Shown here one piece after another: positions 10,854 to 22,183 of a stretch of 52,500 bases of DNA. The notes under the pieces are model-generated. The model saw only the letters and a list, made by a program, of their open reading frames with translations. It did not search any database and was not told the DNA's origin. The stretch is from Symsagittifera roscoffensis (taxonomy: Eukaryota; Xenacoelomorpha; Acoela; Convolutidae). How positions within the stretch are numbered: position 1 is the first letter of the stretch; each line of letters starts with the position of its first letter. The translations under genes were made by a program, and so were the position numbers. The DNA lies in the NCBI RefSeq assembly GCF_963678635.1, contig NW_026971232.1, positions 1 to 52,500 on the forward strand. Reading direction: 5' to 3'.

Positions 10854-11340
10854 GAACTGATGCAATGTAATACGTTTTTAACAAGTGATGAAATGCAATA
10901 TGTTTTTGTACGATGCATTATATTGTTGGGGATTTCGAAGTTCCAGTAGGTTCGGAATAGATTCAGGTAGATAGAAAGTAGGAGTATCTATTGAACTGTT
11001 ATTCGATTGATTTATAACAAATCTTATCGTGTTCTGATATTTTTTTTACTTTTTGCAAAACGGTCTTAAATTTTGCTCAAAAACTATTACCATTGACTTA
11101 CCCTGTACCAAAATACTAATTGAAAAACTTTCCTTCTACACGTAATTAACCAGTGATAATCAACAATTAGATAACGCGCGCCGAGTTTTTTGCGATATTA
11201 CTAGACTTTTCACACAAAATCAAAAAAAAAATTATTTTTCATACAAATCTTTTACCATCACACAAAGCATAAAACATCCAAAAAATTGTGAAAAAAATTT
11301 TCAATCAGCGTCTATTTCAAAGAAAATTACGAGGAGTATT
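10854..11340. repeat. Polymerase 3' flank module, copy 1
   Basis: Conserved non-coding flank following the polymerase stop. It contains ccagtaggttcggaatagat, ttgacttaccctgtaccaaa and ccagtgataatcaacaatta. Other copies are at 22,184-22,650, 28,822-29,240, 26,050-26,483 (inverted) and 43,000-43,250. It may hold the element's right end, but I find no clear terminal repeat or target-site duplication. Confidence 0.7.
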
Positions 11341-11625
11341 TTATTCTTTTCTACAAATAAGTCTCATCACAAATACGGTTGTAAAAAGACAATTTTGAAA
11401 TAGATAAAACGATAAAATAGATTTAAAAGACAACTTCTGCAGACGGAAGAGAAATAGAGTTACAAAATTTCACGATCTGTTTTCGTGAGATAAAGACTGT
11501 TCGGCACCACCAATACCTACAAAGTCGCAATCATTGTTCTCGACAGTGATGGTTTCTTCAATTTTTAATGTTTACTGGAAGACTTTTTTTGCTTATTTGT
11601 ATCAATTGTATATATATGGGATTCT
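11341..11625. other. No gene seen
   Basis: Transition from the polymerase flank to the minus-strand gene of copy B. The corresponding part of copy A would lie before the window start, so no comparison is possible. The tail of the reading frame ending at 11,626 (minus strand) runs into it without recognisable features. Confidence 0.35.
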
Positions 11626-12030
11626 TCATTTCGGTTCAACCGGCAAATCACTTCCTCGTTCAACGAATAAAAACTCATATTTTGTGAAGTTGTCATTGTT
11701 ACAATTAGATTTGAACTTTACAATATAATGAGCAGCAACTATGATAGTGGCTTGAACTAAAGGTATTTCCTCAACGTTATCAGTTTTGACTAATTCATTC
11801 AGTACAGCTGGAAGCTGTTGGTCATGTAAATGGATTTGTCTTCTCTCTCCCAGCTGAGGTTGCAGCCCTTCCAGGTTGAGATTGAACAACGGAATTGACT
11901 GGCGAAATCCCTGGAGTCTAGACATTGTACCAGTGAAAGTAGTCCAGAATTGTAAAGAATATCCGTAAATTATCGATTTCGACATCGTCCAGTGTATTTT
12001 GTTCGAGTTTTTGCAGGACGGGTTTTCCAT
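11626..12030 (-). CDS. Hypothetical 134-aa ORF, end of minus-strand gene (copy B)
   Basis: An open minus-strand frame, ATG-started at 12,030. Its second half looks protein-like: QATIIVAAHYIVKFKSN and NFTKYEFLFVERGSDLP. Upstream, the gene continues as the broken fragments at 12,163-12,900, so the ATG is probably internal and the true reading enters by frameshift. No family recognised. It lies convergent to P1. Its placement beside a polymerase would suit a structural or packaging gene, but no such motif is visible. Confidence 0.4.
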   Translation of the reverse strand: MENPSCKNSNKIHWTMSKSIIYGYSLQFWTTFTGTMSRLQGFRQSIPLFNLNLEGLQPQLGERRQIHLHDQQLPAVLNELVKTDNVEEIPLVQATIIVAAHYIVKFKSNCNNDNFTKYEFLFVERGSDLPVEPK

Positions 12031-12162
12031 GACAATCTAATATGCCTGTCCGCGTAAGAGTAACTTTAATTCTTGGTGTTAAATTGTTTTCAGGACTCTA
12101 ATTAGTCATTGAAGCGTAAACCACCTAATTTGGAGATAATGTTGTTTGCATCGTTGGACAGT

Positions 12163-12900
12163 TCATTTTGTAATCAATCGAAAAAAAACTTTGGATTTTC
12201 TACGGGTACATTGCTTTAATAATTGATGCAGGGGAAGTAAATGTGAATGTCGTTTGCAAATGTGTTTTTCTTGACCCAATAACGGTTTAATCTTTGGGCA
12301 ACCAAAATATGCCAAATTTGTCACGGGTAATTTTAAGTATTCGGCTAATGAAACAGCATTTGTGAGTACCTTTAGCAAAAAAATGGGAATTTGGTTATCT
12401 TTAACGAATGCTGTCAAAAATTTGATCCAAATATGAGTAAGGAAATTTACCTTCGTCCCAACGAAGCCCGTATAGAAGTTTTGATACCCAATTGTAAGTC
12501 CCAACTAACCCTCTTTTCTCTTCTTTTGATAAATTGTTGAATTGAACTGGTAGCAGAAAATGAAATGTATCAATTGTATTAGCAGAGCAAACAAAAAGTT
12601 CCCTAATGATCAAAGGTTTCTTGCCATATTAAAATCCTTCAATATCTAAAAAATTGAGATGGTTGAAAAACAATTTTTAGTTTTTTTCTTTGGGTTAACA
12701 TGACTTTCACTCAACCTTCCAACAAACGAAATAACTTTGGTTTGAGTGCTTCATGAAATAAGCAAAACGCAATACCTGTCACGTGGCGCAGGTAACAGTT
12801 TTTTATCGGACAAGGCAAAACATATATGTACCCAGGACCCGTATGATTTTTTCTTGCAAATATCCTGCTGCGTCATGCAATATAGCATGTAATCTAAGAA
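12163..12900 (-). pseudogene. Unidentified minus-strand gene remnant (copy B)
   Basis: Counterpart of 203-951. The pieces at 12,401-12,613 (KEEKRGLVGTYNWVSK) and 12,163-12,504 (GYQNFYTGFVGTKVNFLTH, then LKLPVTNLAYFGCPK) overlap in different frames. The order matches copy A, which shows a single ancestral gene now frame-broken. The strings are Tyr/Phe-rich, as in folded structural proteins, but I cannot assign a family. Confidence 0.45.
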
Positions 12901-13329
12901 ACTTGAATTGTTTCAAGTGTTTGTCAAGCGAAGAATTGCCTATTCCATTTAAACCACTATTTGGTCTGTTTTTTCAAAACATAATTCAAATTAATATCAG
13001 CATCGAAATACAAACAGGTGGCTAAAAAATACTGAAACCTGAATGATTTGTCTGGATATTGTGATTTTAAGTCTATAAAAATTTCATGAATAAGTTTGAA
13101 ATCAAAGTTTTAAATCATGTTTACTGAACTCAATATAATAAAAAATGAATAAAGAAAAGTTTCAATTAAAACTTAATTTTCTCTTCAACAAAAATTTCAC
13201 AAACAAAACATCAGTAGCTACTTCAAGTTTTCCATATCCACTTGTCAAAATATCTATTATTTTACAAAAAGCGGCAGAATGGGGTCCATTAATTAAACTT
13301 TCAAATCTTTTCAAAGTTTCTATATTCAA

Positions 13330-13527
13330 TTAATTTGTTTGAACTTGTCTGCTTTCTGTGTGTTTCTTTGAAACTGAAGTCGAAATTTTTGCGGATTTGT
13401 TTGACGTCAACGATGCAGCAGGCGTAACTCTATTATTAATTCGTTTCTGTCCCCCAACGGCCAGAGATTTCTTGCAAACGTTTTGATTTGGTGAAGTTTG
13501 TTTGTTAGATGATGTTGCAGGAAGCAA
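13330..13527 (-). pseudogene. Ser/Lys-rich basic tail (copy B)
   Basis: A 65-codon frame corresponding to 1,363-1,560. It keeps KKSLAVGGQKRI, VTPAAS and SVSKKHTES. The overlapping alternative frame that is long in copy A is interrupted here, which favours this frame as the original. Between it and the 93-aa ORF (13,528-13,961) the sequence is AT-rich and frame-broken. Confidence 0.4.
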
Positions 13528-13961
13528 TGAATTGGGTAAATGTTTTTGATTGCAGTGAAGTCTAACAAATCGAGAGTGGCTGCGACAGGTTATGCTGAGT
13601 AAGTGAGAGCTAGTTTAAGCTTGTCAAACAACTCACTTTTTTTACCTCTTTAGCAGGAGAAACTAAGTTTTTGAAGCAAGTGAAAATAAAAGGAACACTG
13701 AAACAATTTTGGGAAGAAAAAAAATTCGTTTAATTGTTCTTCTGAATCTACTTGAATCAATATATGTTAAAAAGTTTTTTTCTCATTCTCGACTGAAAAA
13801 GGCAATATACAGATTTAAGGTGGCTTTCAAAAGCAAAATTTTTAAAAGTAGATAAATTAAGATTTTTTTCAGTATTAACAAGTTTGAAATTTGGTTGAAA
13901 ACTTTTGAAATATTCAGGTAAACAACTTCGAACGTAGCTTCTGCCATTTTGTACACGAAAA

Positions 13962-14243
13962 TTAACTCAAGTCGGGCTTGAAATTATTTGTGTTTGAGGA
14001 AAGTTGAGATTTCCTGGCTCGTTTACAGTTAGACGGTGGTTTGTCTTTGTTTTCAAAAATATCAGAAATTTCACTTAATTGCGCTCGTATTGACTTTCCC
14101 GATTTTAGTATTTTCGGAAATTCTTCGCTGCTTAAGGAAAGTCTTTGTACAGATTCAAATTCAGCGCCTTCAGTTGCTTTTTTGAAAACTTTCAGGAATA
14201 CATAAGTTCCAGTTTGGTCATATGTTTTCAATGTAGCACGCAC
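13962..14243 (-). CDS. Hypothetical 93-aa protein, copy B
   Basis: Duplicate of the frame at 1,994-2,275, beginning MRATLKTYDQTGTYVFLK. It is open over its whole length with no indel relative to copy A. Roughly ten residues differ. Basic and serine-rich in its second half. No domain recognised and no evidence of selection. Confidence 0.45.
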   Translation of the reverse strand: MRATLKTYDQTGTYVFLKVFKKATEGAEFESVQRLSLSSEEFPKILKSGKSIRAQLSEISDIFENKDKPPSNCKRARKSQLSSNTNNFKPDLS

Positions 14244-14384
14244 TTATCTTTTACTGTTCTCCAAAATATCAAAATAGCAATCGCCAAAATCTTTATCTGC
14301 ATTTGCTGTGGTACTTGTTTTGGTTCATTTCATTGTAACGAGTAAATTTTCAAAGTAACCTGATTCAAAACTGAATAGAAAGAA

Positions 14385-14746
14385 ATGGTTCCGATTGATT
14401 GTATATTTTACACGCCCTCGCTTATTAAACTGATCAAAAACGACATAGGATGTCTTCAAGTTTCTAATTTAAGGAGAACCAATCCCTATTTTAATCTCTT
14501 GAGGCGTTTTCACAATTCATTTCAGTTTCATTTCTTTCCGCGTTACGTTTGTCTTTTTCTTCCAACTTTTCTTCAAAAATGCCTTGCTATATTTTTGCCG
14601 GATATTCCAATCACGAAAGAACCATTTTTTATGAAACCGTTCGCGGTATTTTTGTAGCAATAATTAATGAAGAAAAAAGTTTCAATTCTGATGAGTTGAC
14701 TTGTACACATCACGATTCCCAGAATTTTTTTTCATTTAGTCGGTAA
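14385..14746 (+). pseudogene. Plus-strand coding remnant (copy B)
   Basis: Contains the FYETV and NEEKSFNSDELTCTHH strings shared with 2,851-3,036, here in frame with an upstream ATG at about 14,579 (MPCYIFAGYSNHER). The downstream part that would hold the 94-aa ORF is deleted in this copy. Function unknown. Confidence 0.35.
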
Positions 14747-14789
14747 ACTTTATCAAAACCACTAAAAATATAGATAAAAAAATTTAGTT

Positions 14790-16160
14790 TGGGTTTATAT
14801 CTTAAGTTTGTTCATTATTTGTCAAACAATTGTGTTCTTTTTGATAAGAATAAATTACTTTGATTAGTATTTTTACTGAACCTGCAAAGTCTATGCAATT
14901 GTGATAGATTCGAAATAAAAACTTACTAAAAATTAAACACTTTCTTGATCACCTTTCTTGATCTGTAATTCGTTTTCTTTATTCAAAGGTTCTGATCGAT
15001 GATAAAACCAACAAATGTCGAGTTCGAAGTGTTGTGAAACTTTCAATGGAAATTGACCCAAATATAATTAATCATCATTGAACATTCTATTGGTTGCAAG
15101 CTTGCTGAGCTTTTGTTGCAGTAAAATTGTAGTAAAAGTGCATAACATACGCTAATGAGTGGTTAAGTGAAAACCTGATTTTTTTTTTAAATCGGATAAT
15201 TGAAAGGTTTTGCCTGGTTGCCATTTGAATGTTCTCCCTGTTTAGTGATCGCGGAACTGTAAATAGTGTAGTTGGTTTTTAGGCAGATAATGAGGGTTAA
15301 TTTTTAAAGAATCAAGTTTTTAACCGTTTTTTGACGATTTCAGAAAAAAAATAGACAATTGATCTGAAAATATAAAAAATGCATGTATTCGCGAGCGTTT
15401 GAAGTTTTCAAGATATTTACAATTATCATTTTTGAGCAAAAAATTACTTCAAGATAGAAATTCGTATTTGAAACCTCATTATACAGTTATCGCGTTGCTA
15501 ATTTTTTCTCCAAATAGAAAATTAGTTAGAACTATAAAAATTTTAAACTGATAAATTTCGAACAGTTTGTCAATCGTTAGAGTTTGTGCTTTGATTTTTT
15601 TTGCTTATTTAAACCTTTGAGATGCGCTGTTTTAGAAGTATTTTGATAATATATAAATTTGGAAATGGGCTACCTTGCGTATTTCAACTTCACGAAAATT
15701 TCAGATTCTAACCAGAAAACTGCTCCAAAATTGTTATAAAAGCTCAACGTAAAATTAAACCTTTGAATTCTCAGTTTTTACATCTTCTTTTGAAAGCTTA
15801 AACTAGAATTCTTTCTCACTTGGACTTTTTCGAGAAAACTTCCGACAGAACAAGCATAAAAAACAATTTAACTGTTTTTCACAAGAACAGTGATAGTTAA
15901 AGAACTAAGAACTTCACTATCTACTTAAAAATTAGCAATTATGCTTTGATAACATGCAAAAAAAACTCAATTAACGTGATGAGGAAAATTACAGAGATGC
16001 TTTTTTTACTGAATTTCTTTCTTTTGTTTGCTGTTTTGGCAATAATTCATATTTTGACAGCAAATACTTTTTGGTCTTTTGTTTTTGCGATTGTTCTTGT
16101 GTATATTTCTAATAATTTGGAAGTTTTATGTCCTTAAACGGGTCTTCTGGTTGGATACGA
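14790..16160. repeat. Repeat module R, copy 2
   Basis: Same landmarks as copy 1 (cctgcaaagtctatgcaatt, ccaacaaatgtcgagttcga, cacaagaacagtgatagtta). It lacks the gtcgacataatg segment found in copies 1, 3 and 4. It continues through the hydrophobic ORF at 15,946-16,137. Confidence 0.7.
15946..16137 (+). CDS. Small hydrophobic ORF, possible two-helix membrane peptide
   Basis: An ATG at about 15,979 reads MRKITEMLFLLNFFLLF and continues through a second apolar stretch (FWSFVFAIVLVYI) to a stop at 16,137, about 52 codons. A positive N-terminus with two hydrophobic helices would suit a small membrane protein. The same DNA occurs near 4,840-4,985, 30,326-30,480, 34,732-34,880 and 34,945-35,139, but the T-run after ATGC changes length (6-8) and breaks the frame in most copies. 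Only this copy is fully open, and 34,945 is a rearranged variant. AT-rich DNA readily gives hydrophobic frames, so this may be chance. Confidence 0.3.
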   Translation: MITCKKNSINVMRKITEMLFLLNFFLLFAVLAIIHILTANTFWSFVFAIVLVYISNNLEVLCP

Positions 16161-16610
16161 CCTTTAGAAAAAAAATGTCAAAAAATGTCGTTGAAAAAAA
16201 ATGTCAAATAATTTCGTTGAAAAAAAAATTTGGTGAGAAAATTTTAAGAAATAAGTTGTCAAAAAAATTTATTTGAGAAAAAAATTGCTTACAAAAAATG
16301 TTGTAAAAAATTGTCATAAAAACAAATTGGAAAAAAACTTTTAAAAAAAATTTTGAAAAAAAAATTATGAAAAAAAATTGATTGAATTTTTTTGATGACT
16401 TATGTTTTTTTGTGTTTCTGTGGGTGGGAGTAAGGGGGGGGGGGGGGGCGGTAGGTTAAAGGGTTTTTACCTTTTCTAAATGAAGGGGGGTGTGGATCTT
16501 CTGAAAAGGATGCGTTCATACTTTTTTTAATTTTCAACTTCAGGTATAAGTTTACAAAACAGTTAGATATAAAATGATTAGTTAGCATCATTTTTTTTAT
16601 AGATAGACGG
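16161..16610. other. A/T runs and 15-base G-run, no gene
   Basis: A series of A-runs and near-repeats of aaaaatgtc is followed by an uninterrupted run of about 15 G near 16,434-16,448. The minus-strand ORF over the G-run codes for poly-proline by chance. Slippage and quadruplex formation are likely. Copy A has shorter, interrupted G-runs here. Confidence 0.5.
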
Positions 16611-16639
16611 AAGTACTCAGTAAAAGGAATCTTTGAAGG

Positions 16640-17238
16640 ACTCAACGGTTTCTAACTCATGAAAAATACATCGAAACTCTCGCGTCTGAAAACCTTGTAC
16701 GAGCCGAAACTACTCGCATCCTCTCCGAGAGGCATATTCTGAACCGTAAATTCTTCTATCTTTCCCGATAGCAATCAGGATGATGATGATGATGATAGCG
16801 AAAGAAACGTGAGTGAAACTAATAGCAACAGTCGCCACATAGATCAAGATTTAGACGCTTGGCTGGAGTTTTTGGAGGAAGAAAATGAGATAAACGACTG
16901 GGATCAGGAGAGCTCAAACCAGGAAGAAACCTTCACGCAGGTTACGAATTATGGGTCAGAAGATAGATTTTTTGTGAAAGATACTCAACCGAGCCGGTCG
17001 TTGAGAGACCTGTTAAATACTATCACCAGCTATGAAGCTCCAGATCGTTCGTGTCACGGAAATTGATGAGAGTGATATTGACAGCGATGATTTGGTTGAT
17101 CCAAATGCAGTTACTTTTTCTTCGCCGTCGGATGGTGAATGGTACCTCGACCGCGAAGCAGTTGAAGATTCAGCAGCGCAGTCAAAAAGACGTAATTTAA
17201 ACAAAAAACAATTATGTTGTGTTTTTGTTTCAAATTGA
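16640..17238 (+). pseudogene. Acidic, Asp/Glu-rich protein remnant (copy B)
   Basis: Three consecutive frame segments read as one protein. The first (EKYIETLASENLVRAETT, SERHILNRKFFYLS) ends at a stop near 16,768. The second has an Asp run, then LDAWLEFLEEENEINDWDQ and RSLRDLLNTITSYEAPD to about 17,060. The third contains VTEIDESDIDSDDLVDPNAV and SAAQSKRRNL to about 17,238. Both frame changes occur at the same places in copy A, so they predate the duplication or reflect unrecognised splicing. The composition recalls acidic nuclear proteins. Family unknown. Confidence 0.5.
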
Positions 17239-17579
17239 ATACAAAATTTAATGTTGTAAAGTAGTGACTGTATTATCCTTACTTTCCAAGTTTGTTCACT
17301 GTTAGGTAAGGGCGGGCTACTTTAAATCCACTTTTGGTTTTGTAGTGTTATTTTATCTGGAGTGGTTTTGAGAGTTTTAATATTGGAATTAAATTCAGAA
17401 GATTGTGTGTATAATTCAACAATTTCGTTTCATATCTCTTTTCACCAAGACCACAGATTTTGTAGAAACATTGAAAGAACCAAATCGCAAAGACTCAATG
17501 AAGAGTTTTAGTTGAATTGTAATACAACATAGCTTGCCGAGCTATAGGCGGCGGAAAGAAAAAATATAACCAACACAAC

Positions 17580-17826
17580 TTTCACATAAGGATCATTAAG
17601 TATAAAAATTATACAATGGGATCATTAGGTATCAATAATTTTACATAGGGATCATTTGCTATGAAATTTATTCATAGGGATCATTAGGTATAAATATTTT
17701 ACAAAGGGGTCATTAGGTACAAATATTTACATAGGAATCATTAGGTATAAGTATTTACATAGGGATCATTAGGTATAATTTATACCCAATGATCTATGTA
17801 GGGATCAAGCCCCCCCCCCCCCCCCG
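17580..17826. repeat. Minisatellite of about 30 bp plus C-run (copy B)
   Basis: Seven units around ataGGGATCATTAGGtataa spaced 28-32 bp. They are followed by an inverted partial unit and a C-run of about 16 bases (17,811-17,826) that copy A has only as a short ccccc. This is length polymorphism between duplicates. Confidence 0.85.
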
Positions 17827-18044
17827 ATTCCAGTGTCGTATATCTATACTACTAACAATCAACGTCTATTTCATCGATAAGAAAATCACCAAAGGGATAT
17901 TTTTTTTCTTATTGTTGAGTACCTCTAAAACTTTCCAGTGTTTTTATCGGGCAATTTTTTAAAAAAAAAAAACATTTTTTTCTGAATGAAAATTAAGATC
18001 GGATTGGCTGAAAGTTTTTCTTGAAAATGTAGAATTTTCTCCAT

Positions 18045-18170
18045 ACTTGAAAAATGCGTAGCGATGACGTCATTAGCAAGAAAAAATAATAGCGTGGGTG
18101 GTGAAGTCACTTCTATGAAAAATGCGTAGGCAATCATGTCATTGTTAGTATAAAAATGCTTATTTCATCA
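18045..18170 (+). promoter_or_regulatory. CRE/TATA promoter of P2
   Basis: A perfect TGACGTCA at 18,065-18,072, a GCGTAGGC motif near 18,124, and TATAAAAA at 18,149. A GTAAGT donor follows at about 18,234, before the ATG at 18,311. The layout matches the promoters of P1 and P3. Confidence 0.7.
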
Positions 18171-18310
18171 TGTTAACTCATTAATTTTGTTTGCCAAAAA
18201 ATTACAATTCGTTACTTCGCGAAATTAAAAAAGTAAGTATTTTCACTCATTTGGTACTTTAGGTTTTTAATTTTGAAACATTTTAGAATAATTTGGAAAT
18301 TTTTTGAGTT

Positions 18311-21300
18311 ATGCCTGCTCTTAACCGAAACGAGAAAACAAAATGTGGACGCTGTGGAATTAGGTTTGTTGTGGCACATGCTGCTCGACACCGAAAAAAA
18401 CTGTTCTTAAGGACTTTTCTCTTGCCCTGATTGTAAATATTTTACTTACGATCAAAAAGAAATAAACTACCATGTGGCCAAGAAGCATGCACCTTCAAGT
18501 TCGAACTAGTCAACGGTTTGACCTTCTTGTGAACAAGAGTCCGCTAGTTATTACTCTCTCTAACAACGTGAATAAAGGATCATAAGACAAAACAACTGAA
18601 ACCCAGTGATATTGTAGCAGACTTGAACATGCTTATGGAGGAAGTATGGAAATATGGTGAAAAACTGAAGGAGGCACTTAGTGCTTGTAAGCATTTTCTG
18701 GTGGATACGGAAAATGAAAATATGAGTCACTAGTTATTTAACTTCCAATTGTTCAAGTTAGATACTAGAGTAATCAACGAGAAACTTGGAGAAATCATGA
18801 ACAAATTTGGTTCTGCTGCTAAATTCAACATTGAGCATAATGAATATCAATATTTCCAGCCCATGAAAAAAAAACGTTGTTTCAAACTTTCTATTTGCTC
18901 TGTACTAAAGCAAACTTTAACAATCCAAGAAAAGGTAGAAAACTTTATTTTGTGGAAAAATTTACCACGAACGCCAAAACACAAATTCAAGGAGACTCAA
19001 GTCGATTGCTAACATTACAATTTTTGCTGCTTTGCTGAAAAACATCCCAATGGGATGTCCGGACTTTTTCTTCTCGAATCTACTCTAAGAAACCATTCTG
19101 GTAACTGCCTTCTATCCGACAAAGACAAGAAAACATTTAATAATCATCTGTTTCTTTTCAGAAAATGGGAGACACTAGGTATTTAACTTCCAAATGTCCA
19201 AGTTAGAAACTAAAATAAACAAAGATAAACTTGAAGAAGTCTTCAGCAATCACGATTCTGCTGCTAAAATCAACATTGATCTGGGTTTTGTTCTTCGAAA
19301 CAATGAGACTGGTGAATATCGATTTTTCTACTTCCATGAAAAAAATGCTTTGTTTGAATAGTGCCTTTTGCTATGAAAAAAAGCAGACTTTTAAAAACAT
19401 CCAAGAGAAGGTAGAAAATTTTGATTTTGTTGAACAATCTACCAAAGAACGTCACAACACAAAAATGGTGATTCAATATGATTGCTAACGTGATAAAAAT
19501 TTGCTGCTTTGCTGCAAATCATCCTCATGTGATTTCCGGACACTGTCTTTCCCGAACCTCTACAAAAAAACAATCTGTTAACTGTCTTTTAACTGAGAAA
19601 GTCAAGAAACCATATAATGATCATCTGTGTCTTTTCAGCACATCAGCCATGTACTTGAATGAACAGAATGATATCGACTCTCACACTTTCAGATACTCTA
19701 CAGAATTGAAATCAAAATCTGGTTATGATCCTAAAATTTTCCATAGTTTCTGTAGAAGGCTTACCTGTTGTCGAGGAAATCGTGCAAAGAACTATCTTTA
19801 TATAGAATTTTAATATCCAAGAAGTTGATTATGTAGGAAAACTGGCCCGATAAAGTTTTGGAAAATTTGCGAAAAACGGTAGGGCTAATCAGTTTTAACA
19901 ATCACATCTTTCAAACAAATGATATAAATAGTTTCTTTAAACGCTCCCGATGCCCTAACTGTGATAATTTTTTCCACACAACAGGCCACTTTAATCAGCA
20001 TCTCCTGAGATCCAAGGACCGAGTGAGACATTTTTACCCAGAGAACGTGTACGTTTGAAAAACTACAAGAATTCAACCTTCCCATTTCTGAAGTAATTAA
20101 GATTTTCAATAATCTAGCAGTTTTCGATTTGGGTATATTTGTGTTTCCATTTGGAACTAAAAGCATAAAAACTACAACCTGGATTGGAGAACATGTCGCA
20201 ATTTCAGTATCTTTATCATAGAATCTGGCTGATGATCCCATCTTTTTGTACAACAAGGATCCACAGAACTTGATTACAGAATTTGTAAGCCATCTGGAAC
20301 TGTTGGCTGAAATTTCAGCTGGCGATAAGAACAAATGTTCATGAATTTGACGTGGCTATCATTGAAAAAAGGAAAAATGTTTTTGATCAGCTAAATGAAC
20401 GAGGGAAAATTGTTCAAGGTGCAAGCTTGAGTCTGAGGACAAATGCCCTGAGGATTCGGAAGAAGCAGATATGTCAACACAAATCTTGAGGTTTCAGACA
20501 AATTCACTCATTGATTTGAAGCTGGAGATAGGTAAGTACTAAGAAGTTCATCAAAAGATTGTAAATCAATCGCTGGAGTTAGTGCAAGCCAGCTTTACCC
20601 TCTCACAATGAGTCAAGATATGTCAACAGGACTGTACACGGGATAGGAGTTGGACGCCGATATGCAGAAGTTTAATGCTAGACATAACATATCTCGCAAC
20701 TTTGAGATTATGGGGATTTCGTTCTATCAGAAAACAAGACCAGGTTGCAAAAATGAGAGCTTTTTCACGTCTCGGAAATAGAAGAAAATTGACTGTTTTA
20801 ATGTCGTTGTTATTGTGATCACTGTAAAAAACTGTTCAGAGAAATGGAATGCTACTTCCGCCACTGTTCCTGATAAGAAGCTCGCCCATCCCTAACAGTT
20901 CAGGATATTGAACAAAGAAATGAGAAGAGAGAGATTCATTATATGGGACGGGAATACATGAAAGAGAAAGGACGAAAAGTTGAAGCACTGTGGGAATGTG
21001 ACTGATGGGAAAGTTTTAAAACCATGACAAGATCAAAAATCATGTCAGAACCAATTTCCTAACAAAAGACATCTTTATACAGTTTCTTTTCTAGCTAGAA
21101 AAAAGATGGATCTCTTTTTGTCTACGTTCAGTGCGATATAGTTGTTCCAGATGAACTGAAATCAAAATCTGCCATCTTTTCTTTCTATTTTCAAATACAC
21201 TGAGGTTGGAAGAAACCATGTTGGAGAGTACATGAGAAGATATGCAATCGAGAACGAAAAAATAAAATATTCTCAAAGAATGCTGATAACTAGTTTCAAG

Positions 21301-22183
21301 CTAAAAAATGGAACAATTATAACTCCTCTGTTCAATTTTTATGTAAAACTTAGATTGCAGTGCACCAAAATTCGCAGTTTTGTTCAAAATTTTTTTCGGA
21401 ATTTTGTCAAACATTTTTTCAATCAATGGTTGATGCAAGAAGAGAATGAGTTGAAAACCATTTGTCAGGAGTTGTGGCAGAAATTTTGAAGCTTTCAGGC
21501 AATTTTGCGTTTGCATGTCAGATCATAGATAGATCTAGACATACAATCACAAAATACCTAACGATGAAAAATTTCTTAAAGCAATCAATGACCCATCGTT
21601 TAAAAACTTAAGTACAGTTGAAAAAGATTTGTATGAGGTGGAGTTGTTTCAACCAATCATTGAGCACCAAGAACGCACCATTTGTAGCTTTTTCACACCT
21701 CAGTATGCAAAGCTGAAAATTTTGGAACTCTACTATAAGTTCTTTCACAAATTCTGAGATATAATTAAATATGACTCTTTAAAAGCAGTAGCAAAATCCA
21801 ATATATTTCCTCGAACGTGTTGCAGTATCCATAAAAAGCTTGATAAGCGGGAGCTGGGATTTTTCAAAGAGGCACCTAGGTGCACAGAAAAGCTATGTTT
21901 ACGTAGAAAAATTCGTTGCTGCTATGACAACAAGTCAGACAAATTCAAAATTATCAGCAAATGAGTAAAAAAACTAGCTAACGAAGATTCTGGAGATAGA
22001 CCCATGTCAAAGTACAGGAGAGTTCTCGATGAAGCCTTGAACCTAACATCTACATATATATGATTCAGAACTATAAATCATACTGTGGCCTCATATGAGC
22101 AAGCAAAGAAAGGATTTAGTTATTGTTGTTCGAAAAGACAAGTTCGAGATGATGGACTTCATACAAAAACATTGGACTTATAA
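18311..22183 (+). pseudogene. Protein-primed DNA polymerase B remnant, P2
   Basis: Copy B of the polymerase, frame-broken throughout. It keeps more of the first Cys/His finger than P1 (RCGIRFVVAHAARHRKK). It also has the CPNCDNFFHTTGHFNQH finger (about 19,955-20,005), an exonuclease I site reading FDLG and a following TTTWIGEHVAIS block (about 20,170), motif A reading GVSASQLYP (Asp to Ser, about 20,575), motif B region KLSGNFAFA followed by IDRSRH (about 21,490-21,545), and the C-terminus SYEQAKKGFSY with stop at 22,183. Motif C (YxDTDS) and the exonuclease-to-motif A linker are missing, as in P1. It keeps a segment of about 120 bp near the 3' end (RRVLDEALNLTSTY) that P1 has lost. Confidence 0.85.

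Larger units (their letters stand above)
1..11340. repeat. Segmental duplication, copy A
   Basis: The block from the window start to about 11.34 kb recurs head-to-tail as copy B starting at 11,961, where the same phrase (cgtaaa-tatcgatttcga) appears. In a 282-nt stretch (1,994-2,275 against 13,962-14,243) I counted about 16 substitutions, roughly 94-95% identity. A 60-nt stretch near position 61 differs at four sites. The order of parts is the same in both copies: minus-strand remnants, small plus-strand ORF zone, module R, acidic ORF, minisatellite, promoter, polymerase. Copy A keeps a segment of about 380 bp (around 3,180-3,560) that copy B lacks. Its left end lies outside the window. Confidence 0.9.

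Noticed and set aside
16400-16645. 81-codon minus-strand ORF with proline runs
   Set aside because: It reads through the G-run at 16,434-16,448, giving poly-Pro by chance; not open in copy A.
19885-20334. 149-codon minus-strand ORF
   Set aside because: Antisense to the finger and exonuclease region of P2, whose plus-strand motifs are clear; a shadow frame.
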